DNA of 64,000 bases from Kitasatospora setae KM-6054 (lineage in GTDB: Bacteria > Actinomycetota > Actinomycetes > Streptomycetales > Streptomycetaceae). Below the pieces are notes generated by a model, which did no database searches, was not told the DNA's origin, and saw only the letters and a program-made list of their open reading frames with translations. Numbering within the stretch: position 1 is the stretch's first letter; each line of letters opens with the position of its first letter. Below are positions 25,968 through 33,116 of the stretch, one piece after another. The stretch covers positions 7,839,001-7,903,000 of the forward strand of contig NC_016109.1 of NCBI RefSeq assembly GCF_000269985.1. Direction: 5' to 3'. The translations under genes and the position numbers were made by a program.

Positions 25968-27461
25968 GTGGGTACGAGCACGGACGGGAACGGCCCGCAG
26001 GGCAGCACCGGGGGCATCCAACTGCCGCCGGTCGCCTGGGAGATCGAGGAAGCGGAGACCGACGCCGACACGTCCGCGCCACGGTACGGCCGAGTGCTGC
26101 CCGACCCGAACCGCAAGCGCCAGGCCGCCGCCCCGGCGGAGCCGGCGCCGCAGGCGCAGCCCGAGCCCGAGCCGCAGCCCGAGCCCGAGCCGCAGCCCGC
26201 CCCCGTCGCGTCCGCCGCCGTCGCGCCCGCCGTGCCCGAGTACGGCCGGACCGAGGCCGCCGACGACGACGGCCGCCGCGCGCCGCGCCCGCCGCGCACC
26301 TCGCCCCGGGTCTTCCCGTTCCTGTCCCCCGAGCCCGAGCCGGGGGCGGCTCCGGTGCCGTCGGGGGCCGAGTACGGCGACGGCGGGTACGGCGAGGAAC
26401 CCCACCAGGAGGACGGGACGGAGGAGCCGGAGCGCCGCGGCCGGGTGCGCAAGCCGGTGGTGATCGCCGCCGTGCTGGCGGGCGCGCTGCTGCTCGGCCT
26501 GCCGTTCGCGCTCTCCGGCGGCGACCCCAAGGCCGGCGGCGGGGTCGGCCGGGCGGAGCAGACCCCGGCCGGCGGCCCCGAGCTGGGCGACCTGATCGCG
26601 ACCCCGGGGCCGAACGACCCGACCGCCGTCGCCGTCCCGGTCGACGGCGTCCCGTCGCTGCCGGGCGACTCGGCCAGCCCCTCGCCGGGCGCCACCGACG
26701 GCACGCCCGCCGGCGCGTCCGGCACCCCGGGCGGCAGCACCGGCGCGGCCGCCAAGCCCGGCGGCACCGGGGGCGGTACGACGGGCGGTGGCACGACGGG
26801 CGGCGGCACCGGAGGCGGCACGGGCGGCGGCAGCGCCGCCGGCGGCACCACCGGAGGCACGAGCGGCGGCACCACCACGACCGGCGGCGCGGCCCCCGTC
26901 GTCCCGCCGGCCCCGGCGAAGTCCTCCGCGCCCCCCGCGCCCGCCGCGCCCTCCTTCAGCGCCGTCGCGGGCCTCGGCTGCGCCACCGGCATCGACCAGA
27001 ACGGCCGCTGGAGCGAGGGCACCACCGGCTGGACCACCAACTCGGCGGGCGGCTACGCCGGTTCGGGCTGCAGCGGCTCGTACGTGTCGATCCCGATGTC
27101 CGGCGCGAGCGGCAAGGACGCGGGCGGTTCGGTGCTGTGGGCGTTCAACACCGCGCCGATCACCAGCGGCACCTGCAAGCTCTCGGTGTTCGTCCCGAAC
27201 AGCGCCGACCCGAAGGTGGTCGGCGGCAAGCCCTCGTACTACACCGTGCAGCGCTACTTCACCACCGGCGAGGGCACCCTCGGCGCCTTCACCATCGACC
27301 AGACCGCCAACCGCGGCAGCTGGGTCAACGCCGGCAGCTTCCCGGTGACCGCCGGGAAGATCGCCGTGATGCTGCACGACCGGGGCATCGACTACGGCAG
27401 CGCCGCCCTCGACAAGGCCCACCACGCGGCGTCCGCCGTGCGCGTCGACTGCACCGCCTGA
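25968..27461 (+). CDS. Single-pass membrane protein with golvesin-like outer domain
   Basis: A 497-residue type II membrane protein. Residues 1-160 are acidic and Pro-rich, with QPEPEPQPEPEPQP repeats, and should lie in the cytosol. One helix at about 162-182 (KPVVIAAVLAGALLLGLPF) crosses the membrane. A Gly/Thr/Ser/Pro stalk reaches to about 325. The last 170 residues form a beta-sandwich (WTTNSAGGYAGSGCSGSY, then WVNAGSFPVTAGKIAVML) that looks like the golvesin/Xly-type carbohydrate-binding fold and has three cysteines. GTG 25968 is favoured because GAGGAG ends 6 nt upstream; TTG 25965 is too close. It lies 125 bp after the giant gene. It may anchor or bind exported cargo at the cell wall. 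Confidence 0.75.
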   Translation: MGTSTDGNGPQGSTGGIQLPPVAWEIEEAETDADTSAPRYGRVLPDPNRKRQAAAPAEPAPQAQPEPEPQPEPEPQPAPVASAAVAPAVPEYGRTEAADDDGRRAPRPPRTSPRVFPFLSPEPEPGAAPVPSGAEYGDGGYGEEPHQEDGTEEPERRGRVRKPVVIAAVLAGALLLGLPFALSGGDPKAGGGVGRAEQTPAGGPELGDLIATPGPNDPTAVAVPVDGVPSLPGDSASPSPGATDGTPAGASGTPGGSTGAAAKPGGTGGGTTGGGTTGGGTGGGTGGGSAAGGTTGGTSGGTTTTGGAAPVVPPAPAKSSAPPAPAAPSFSAVAGLGCATGIDQNGRWSEGTTGWTTNSAGGYAGSGCSGSYVSIPMSGASGKDAGGSVLWAFNTAPITSGTCKLSVFVPNSADPKVVGGKPSYYTVQRYFTTGEGTLGAFTIDQTANRGSWVNAGSFPVTAGKIAVMLHDRGIDYGSAALDKAHHAASAVRVDCTA

Positions 27462-27470
27462 CCGCGTCCC

Positions 27471-27534
27471 GCCCGATCGCCCGATCGGACCGCCTGATAG
27501 TCCGACCACCCGATCGTCTGACCGCCCGACCCCG
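27471..27534. repeat. Degenerate 8-bp repeats (CGAYCGCC)
   Basis: Between the stop of the golvesin-like gene and the EccA-like gene, units such as CGATCGCC, CGATCGGA, CGACCACC, CGATCGTC, TGACCGCC and CGACCCCG recur, mostly at 8-bp steps. This resembles the 8-bp array at 1561-1616. No promoter elements are clear within it. Confidence 0.5.
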
Positions 27535-27576
27535 CACAGACGCCACCGCCCCACCGGCGAGAGGAAGCCCAAGCCC

Positions 27577-30500
27577 ATGTCGCGCCACGTGCTGACGGTC
27601 TGTCCGGAGCAGCGGGACGGCCGGTACCGCACCATCGGCGAGGCGCTGGCCGCGGCCCGCAGCGGGGCGGTGATCTCGGTGCGCCCGGGCCGGTACGAGG
27701 AGAACCTGGTGATCGGCAAACTGGTCACCATCACCGCCGCCGAGGCCCGCGGCAGCGTCCGGATCACCGCCCGGCGCGGCTGCGTGGTGCAGGTGACGGC
27801 GGAGGCGGTGCAGCTGACCGGCCTGGTCGTGCAGGGCCAGGACGAGGAACTGCCCGCCGTCGACGTGCCGCGCGGGCAGGCCGCGATGCAGGACTGCGAG
27901 GTCGTCGGCAGCTCCTGGACGGCGCTGCTCACCCGGGGCGAGGGCTCGCTGGCGATGCGCGGCTGCCGGGTCACCAACCCGGCGGGCGCGGGCGTGGTGG
28001 AGACCTCGACCGGCGGCAGCGTGATCGAGGACTGCGTGATCGAGCACCTCGGCAGCTCGGCCGTGGTGATCGGCGACCACGCCGACCCGCTGGTCCGCAA
28101 CTGCGTGCTGCGCGACGCCCGGGGCAACGGCGTGTGCGCCAACGGCCGGGCCCGCGGCACCTTCGAGGGCTGCGACATCTCGGTCACCGAGAAGCCCGGC
28201 GTCGCCCTGGAGGAGCACAGCACCACCCGCCTGCTGCGCACCACCGTCCGGGACGCCACCATCGGCGTGTACATCAGCTCCACCGAGCAGGTCGTGCTGG
28301 AGGACTGCACCGTCACCGCCACCTCCGGCCACGGCTTCGCGCTGGCCGCCGGCACCGACCCCCGGCTGCGCGGCTGCCGGGCGCTGCGCACCGGCGGCCA
28401 CGGCATCCACGTCACCGCCCGCTCCCGGGGCACCTTCGAGGACTGCGAGGTCGCGGGCGCGCAGGGCACCGGCATCTGGGTCGGCGACTCGTCCGGCCCG
28501 GTGCTGCACCGCACCGTGGTGCGCGAGTGCGGCGCGGACGGGGTGGAGCTGACCGGCGGCAGCGCCGCCGACGTCGACCGGCTGGAGGTCCGCGACGTCA
28601 CCGGCACCGGCGTGCTGATCACCGACGGCGCCAACCCGAGGCTGCGCCGCACCGCCGTCCACCGGGCCGGCGCGGACGGGCTGGCCGCGCTGCGGGACGG
28701 GCGCGGGCAGCTGGAGAAGGGCGAGGTGCTGGACGCGGGCCGGGCCGGGATCCGGATCGCCGACGGCGCCGACACCCGGATCGGCGAGACCTCGGTGCGC
28801 GGCTCCGGCGGCTCCGGCGTGCTGGTCGGCCGGGTCGGCACCGCGACGCTGCGCGACTGCGAGGTCTCCGGCTCGGCCGAGGACGGCGTCACCGCCGAGG
28901 ACGGCGCCGAACTGGACGCCACCCGGCTGCGCTGCACCGGCAACCGCCGGCACGGCGTGCGGCTGGGCGCCGGGGCGCGGGCCGTCCTGGTCCGGCTCGC
29001 GGCCGAGGAGAACGCCGGCGACGGCGTCCGCACCGACTCCGACGGCCCGGTCCGGCTCACCGACTGCACGCTCGCCCGCAACCGGGGCTCCGGCCTGCGC
29101 CAGACGGTGCCCAGCGAACGGCTCGCGGTCGAGGAGCTGACCAGCGAGGAGAACGGCCGACCTGACGCGCACGGCACCGCCCCCGCCGGCCCGTCCGCCC
29201 CCGCCGCCGAGGCCCCCGCCCCCTCCCTCGCCACCGCTCCCGCCACGGGGGAGACCGGCGGGACGGGCGGGAGCGCGCCGCCCGGGCCGTCCGCCGCCCC
29301 GGCCGGGCCGCTGGAGGTGCTGGAGTCGCTGGTCGGCCTGGCCGGCGTCAAGGAGCAGGTCGCCACCCTGGTCAACCTCAACAAGCTGGCCCGGCGCCGC
29401 GAACTCGCCGGCATGCCCGCCCTGCCGATGAGCCGCCACCTGGTCTTCGCGGGCCCGCCCGGCACCGGCAAGACCACCGTCGCCCGCCTCTACGGCAGCA
29501 TCCTGGCCGAGCTCGGGGTGCTGCGCGAGGGCCACCTGGTCGAGGTCACCCGGGCCGACCTGGTCGCCTCGGTCATCGGCGGCACCGCGCTGAAGACCAC
29601 CGAGGTGTTCCGCTCCGCGCTCGGCGGCGTGCTCTTCGTCGACGAGGCGTACACCCTCTCCACCGGCGGGGGCGGCAGCGGCCCCGACTTCGGCCGGGAG
29701 GCGGTCGACACCCTGGTCAAGCTGATGGAGGACCACCGCGAGGACGTCGTGGTCATCGTGGCCGGCTACTCCGCCGAGATGACCGACTTCCTCGCCGTCA
29801 ACCCCGGCCTGGCCTCCCGGTTCAGCCGCACCGTCGAGTTCGCCAACTACTCGGTCGACGAACTCGTCACCATCGTCGGCCGCACCGCCGCCGGCCACGG
29901 CTACGAACTCGCCGACGGCACCGGCGAAGCGCTCCGCGCCCTGTTCGAACGACTGCCCAGGGGCGAGGACTTCGGCAACGGCCGGGCCGCCCGCAAGGTC
30001 TTCGAGGAGATGGTCGACCGGCAGGCCACCCGGCTCGCCACCGGAGCCGAGATCTCCGACCGGGACCTCGCCCAACTCCTCGCCGAGGACGTCGCCCCCG
30101 CCGCCACCCGGCCGGCCGGCCGCGGCGACGGCACCGAACTCCTCGCCGAACTCCGCGCCATGGTCGGCCTGCCCGCCGCCAAGGAACAGGTCGAGGACCT
30201 GGTCGACCTGCTCCGGCAGACCCGCCGCCGCGAGGAGGCCGGCCTGCCCACCGCCCGGATCAGCCACCACCTGGTCTTCGCCGGCCCGCCCGGCACCGGC
30301 AAGACCACCGTCGCCCGGCTCTACGGCCGGCTGCTCGCCGAACTCGGCGTCCTCCCCGGCGGCCAACTCGTCGAGACCGCCCGCGCCGACCTGGTCGGCC
30401 GCTACATCGGCCACACCGCCCAGCTCACCAGGGAAGCCTTCGACCGGGCCCGCGGCGGCGTCCTCTTCATCGACGAGGCGTACACCCTGACGCCCCGGCA

Positions 30501-30951
30501 CGGCAGCGGCGCCGACTTCGGCCAGGAGGCCGTCGACACCCTGATGAAGCTGATGGAGGACCACCGCGACGAGGTGGTGGTGATCGCCGCCGGCTACGAG
30601 GACGAGATGCGGCACTTCCTCGCCTCCAACCCCGGCCTGGCCTCCCGCTTCACCCGGCAGATCGAGTTCGGCCACTACACCGACGACGAACTCGTCACCA
30701 TCGTCGGCCGGCACGCCGAGACCGCCGGCTACACCTGCGCCCCGCAGACCCTCACCGCCCTCGCCCGGCACTTCGCCGCCGTCCCGCGCGACCGCGCCTT
30801 CGGCAACGGCCGCTTCGCCCGCCAGACCCTGGAGACGATGGTCACCCGGCAGGCCCGCCGCCTCGGCCGCCTGGACGTCGCCGACCTCTCCGAACTCAGC
30901 CTGCTGCTCCCGGAGGACATCGCGGCACCGGCCCCCGGGAGCGCCGGGTGA
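27577..30951 (+). CDS. EccA-like protein: beta-helix plus two CbxX-type AAA+ domains
   Basis: A 1124-residue cytosolic protein. Residues 1-520 are a right-handed parallel beta-helix, with about 20 turns of the type GTGIWVGDSSGPVLHRTVV and repeated G-V motifs. A Pro/Ala linker follows (about 525-580). Two CbxX/CfqX-class AAA+ domains come next, each with GPPGTGKTTVARLYG (P-loops near residues 627 and 904) and Walker B GVLFVDEAYTL or GVLFIDEAYTL. EccA proteins of ESX systems have a TPR domain plus one such AAA domain; here the TPR part is replaced and the ATPase doubled. ATG 27577 follows GAGAGGAAG. The stop overlaps the mycosin start (GTGA). A role in unfolding or releasing cargo is inferred from EccA. 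Confidence 0.9.
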   Translation: MSRHVLTVCPEQRDGRYRTIGEALAAARSGAVISVRPGRYEENLVIGKLVTITAAEARGSVRITARRGCVVQVTAEAVQLTGLVVQGQDEELPAVDVPRGQAAMQDCEVVGSSWTALLTRGEGSLAMRGCRVTNPAGAGVVETSTGGSVIEDCVIEHLGSSAVVIGDHADPLVRNCVLRDARGNGVCANGRARGTFEGCDISVTEKPGVALEEHSTTRLLRTTVRDATIGVYISSTEQVVLEDCTVTATSGHGFALAAGTDPRLRGCRALRTGGHGIHVTARSRGTFEDCEVAGAQGTGIWVGDSSGPVLHRTVVRECGADGVELTGGSAADVDRLEVRDVTGTGVLITDGANPRLRRTAVHRAGADGLAALRDGRGQLEKGEVLDAGRAGIRIADGADTRIGETSVRGSGGSGVLVGRVGTATLRDCEVSGSAEDGVTAEDGAELDATRLRCTGNRRHGVRLGAGARAVLVRLAAEENAGDGVRTDSDGPVRLTDCTLARNRGSGLRQTVPSERLAVEELTSEENGRPDAHGTAPAGPSAPAAEAPAPSLATAPATGETGGTGGSAPPGPSAAPAGPLEVLESLVGLAGVKEQVATLVNLNKLARRRELAGMPALPMSRHLVFAGPPGTGKTTVARLYGSILAELGVLREGHLVEVTRADLVASVIGGTALKTTEVFRSALGGVLFVDEAYTLSTGGGGSGPDFGREAVDTLVKLMEDHREDVVVIVAGYSAEMTDFLAVNPGLASRFSRTVEFANYSVDELVTIVGRTAAGHGYELADGTGEALRALFERLPRGEDFGNGRAARKVFEEMVDRQATRLATGAEISDRDLAQLLAEDVAPAATRPAGRGDGTELLAELRAMVGLPAAKEQVEDLVDLLRQTRRREEAGLPTARISHHLVFAGPPGTGKTTVARLYGRLLAELGVLPGGQLVETARADLVGRYIGHTAQLTREAFDRARGGVLFIDEAYTLTPRHGSGADFGQEAVDTLMKLMEDHRDEVVVIAAGYEDEMRHFLASNPGLASRFTRQIEFGHYTDDELVTIVGRHAETAGYTCAPQTLTALARHFAAVPRDRAFGNGRFARQTLETMVTRQARRLGRLDVADLSELSLLLPEDIAAPAPGSAG

Positions 30952-32198
30952 ACCGGACCGCCGCCACCGTCTCCCTGCTGGGCGCGCTGCCCCTGCTGGG
31001 CGTGCTCGCCACGGCCGCCCCCGCGGCGGCCGACGGCGCGTCACCGGCCGCGTCCGACCTGCCCGCCGTCACCCAGCAGCGCTCCGACGTCCAACAGAGC
31101 GGCTGCTGGAAGCCGTCCGCCAAGACCGCCGACCGGACGCCCTGGGAACGCGTCTACCTGCGCCCCGAGGAAGCCTGGACCCGCGGGCGCGGCGCCGGGG
31201 TGACGGTCGCCGTGCTCGGCTCCGGCGTGGACGCGGCGGCGGGCGGCGAGGGCGGCGCGCTGGCCGGACGGCTCCGGCTCGGGCCCCGGCTGTACGGGCA
31301 GGGCGGCTCCGGACGGGACTGCGTGGGCCACGGCACCTTCCTCGCCGCCCTGGTCGCCGCCCGCCCGGGCCCGGCCGGTGCCGCCGCCGGGCCCGCTGCC
31401 GGGCCCGCCGCCGGGCCGGTCGGGATCGCGCCGGAGGCGACCGTGCTGGCCGTCGCCGTCACCGACGACGCCGGGACCACCACCCCCGACCTGCTCGCCC
31501 AGGGCATCCGGGCCGCGGTGGACGGCGGCGCCCGGATCGCCGTCGTCGGGGTGCCCGTCCCCGTGCCGAGCCAGGCGCTCACCGACGCCGTCGGCTACGC
31601 CGCCGCCCGCGGCGTCCTGCTGGTCGCCCCGGCCGGCCCCGACGGGCAGCCGGGCCGGGACCCGGTCTACCCGGCCGGCTACCCCGGCGTCCTCGCGGTG
31701 GCCGCGGTCGGCCCCGGCGGCGCCCCCACCGCGACCGGCAGCGCGAGCGGCCCGACCCCCGCCCGGGTCGACCTGGCCGCCCCCGGCGAGGGGCTGCTGG
31801 CCACCGGCCCCGGCGGCGGCCAGGCCGGCTCCTCCGGGCCCAGCGGCGCGGCCGCGATCGTCGGCGGCACCGCGGCCCTGCTGCTCGCCCGCGAACCCGG
31901 CCTGACGGCCGGACAGCTCACCGCCCGGCTGGAGTCCACCGCCTACCGCCCCGGCACCACCCTGCCGGACCCGAACCTCGGCTGGGGCACCGTCGACCCG
32001 GTCGCCGCGACGGCCGCCGGCCCCCCGCCCGCCGGACCCCCGCCGCTCCCCGCCCCGGTCACCGTCCCGCCCGCCCCCGACCGGACCGCCACCGCCCGGG
32101 CCGGCGCCGTCGCCGGGGCCAGCGCCGTCCTGACCGCCGCGATCGCCCTCACCGCCGCCGCCCGCCGGGCCGCCCGGCGCCGCCGCGCGACCGGCTGA
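30948..32198 (+). CDS. mycP: Mycosin-like subtilisin fold, probably inactive
   Basis: A 416-residue membrane-anchored subtilisin-family protein. It has a signal peptide (about 1-28), a short N-terminal extension with QQSGCWKP, an S8 domain, a Pro-rich linker, and a C-terminal membrane helix near 385-405 followed by Arg-rich residues. This is the MycP plan. The catalytic His (H128, DCVGHGT) and Ser (S299, GPSGAAA) are present. The Asp position reads VAVLGSGVD, giving G91. The oxyanion Asn position reads VAPAGPDG, giving P231. Proteolysis is therefore unlikely, although mycosins also stabilise the ESX membrane complex without cleaving. The GTG start overlaps the upstream TGA, so it is coupled to the EccA-like protein. 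Confidence 0.88.
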   Translation: MNRTAATVSLLGALPLLGVLATAAPAAADGASPAASDLPAVTQQRSDVQQSGCWKPSAKTADRTPWERVYLRPEEAWTRGRGAGVTVAVLGSGVDAAAGGEGGALAGRLRLGPRLYGQGGSGRDCVGHGTFLAALVAARPGPAGAAAGPAAGPAAGPVGIAPEATVLAVAVTDDAGTTTPDLLAQGIRAAVDGGARIAVVGVPVPVPSQALTDAVGYAAARGVLLVAPAGPDGQPGRDPVYPAGYPGVLAVAAVGPGGAPTATGSASGPTPARVDLAAPGEGLLATGPGGGQAGSSGPSGAAAIVGGTAALLLAREPGLTAGQLTARLESTAYRPGTTLPDPNLGWGTVDPVAATAAGPPPAGPPPLPAPVTVPPAPDRTATARAGAVAGASAVLTAAIALTAAARRAARRRRATG

Positions 32199-32237
32199 CA
32201 ACGGGCTGACAACGGGCCGACAGCGGGCCGACAGCCG
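32194..32237. repeat. Four tandem 11-bp units at the mycosin stop
   Basis: GCTGACAACGG occurs twice in succession, then GCCGACAGCGG and GCCGACAGCCGG. The first unit contains the mycosin stop codon (32196-32198). Probably a minisatellite; similar short arrays touch other gene ends in this window. Confidence 0.7.
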
Positions 32238-32249
32238 GACGCCGCCAGG

Positions 32250-32281
32250 GCGTTGGCGGAACGTTCGTGCGGCGTTGGCGG
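32250..32281 (+). promoter_or_regulatory. Direct repeat upstream of the sigma factor gene
   Basis: GCGTTGGCGG occurs at 32250-32259 and 32272-32281, 22 bp apart, flanking an AACGTT palindrome. GGAAC at 32258-32262 resembles an ECF-type -35 box. It lies about 90 bp before the sigma factor start, where an autoregulatory promoter would be expected. No convincing -10 was found at the usual distance. Confidence 0.4.
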
Positions 32282-32369
32282 CGCCCGGCATCATGCTCGG
32301 GAAGTGGTGGCGGGCCAAGCGGGGGCGGCTTGCCCAAAGCCGACGATTGTTGTGAAGGACTCAACCGCC

Positions 32370-33047
32370 GTGGCCATCGACGCTGCCGCACGATCCCAGC
32401 ACACCCATCCACCCGCCGGACCGACGACACCGGCGGCACCGGCGGCACCGACCGCACCGACGACAACGGAGGCCGAACCGACCGGACACCCCCCGACCGA
32501 GCCCGCGCCGCCCGCCGCCGAGCGGGCCACCCTGGACCAGGCGACCCTGGCGGAGCTGTACCGCCTGCACGGCGGCTACCTGCTGCGGGCGATGCTCCGG
32601 GCGACCAGCGGCGACCGCGGCAAGGCCGAGGACATCGTCCAGGAGACCCTGCTGCGGGCCTGGCAGAACCCGGCGGCGATCCGGCGCGGCCCGGAGCACA
32701 GCCGGCCGTGGCTGTTCACGGTGGCGCGGCGGATCGCCATCGACCACTACCGGATGCAGACGGCCCGGGCCCGGGAGGTCTTCGACGAGGCACCGGAGGA
32801 GCACGCCGGGGCGCACGACCCGTACGACGCGCTCCTCGACGCCTGCGACATGGCGGTGGCCCTGGCCGAACTGCCGCCGCACCACCGGGACGTGCTGGTC
32901 GAACTGCACATGCGCGGACGCTCGGTCGCGGAGGCCGCCGCCGTCCTGGGCGTCCCGGCCGGCACCGTCAAGTCCCGCAGCTTCTACGCGACCCGGGCCC
33001 TGCGCCCGATCCTGGAGGCCCGCGGCACGGCCGGGGCCGAGCGCTAG
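32370..33047 (+). CDS. ECF-type RNA polymerase sigma factor
   Basis: A 225-residue sigma-70-family factor of the extracytoplasmic function type. A Pro/Thr/Ala-rich tail of about 55 residues comes first. Region 2 (LRATSGDRGKAEDIVQETLL, followed by RAWQNP) and region 4 (LPPHHRDVLVELHMRGRSVA, then a helix-turn-helix ending PAGTVKSRSFYATRAL) follow. GTG 32370 has GAAGGA about 10 nt upstream. It is alone on its strand, with no anti-sigma gene beside it. It starts 172 bp after the mycosin. Control by or of the secretion locus is possible but not shown. The next gene is convergent. Confidence 0.92.
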   Translation: MAIDAAARSQHTHPPAGPTTPAAPAAPTAPTTTEAEPTGHPPTEPAPPAAERATLDQATLAELYRLHGGYLLRAMLRATSGDRGKAEDIVQETLLRAWQNPAAIRRGPEHSRPWLFTVARRIAIDHYRMQTARAREVFDEAPEEHAGAHDPYDALLDACDMAVALAELPPHHRDVLVELHMRGRSVAEAAAVLGVPAGTVKSRSFYATRALRPILEARGTAGAER

Positions 33048-33082
33048 ACGGCCGGCACCCGGGGCCGCCGCCACGGCCCCGG

Positions 33083-33116
33083 CCCGTCGGGGCTCACCGC
33101 CCGTCGGGGCTCACCG
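33083..33116. repeat. Two tandem 17-bp units at the kinase gene end
   Basis: CCCGTCGGGGCTCACCG is repeated exactly at 33083-33099 and 33100-33116. The stop codon of the leftward kinase-like gene (33111-33113) is inside the second copy, so loss of one copy would still leave a stop. Confidence 0.75.

Noticed and set aside
3212..32198. Missing EccE as evidence of a broken secretion locus
   Set aside because: Streptomyces-type ESX loci normally lack EccE, so its absence here is not unusual.
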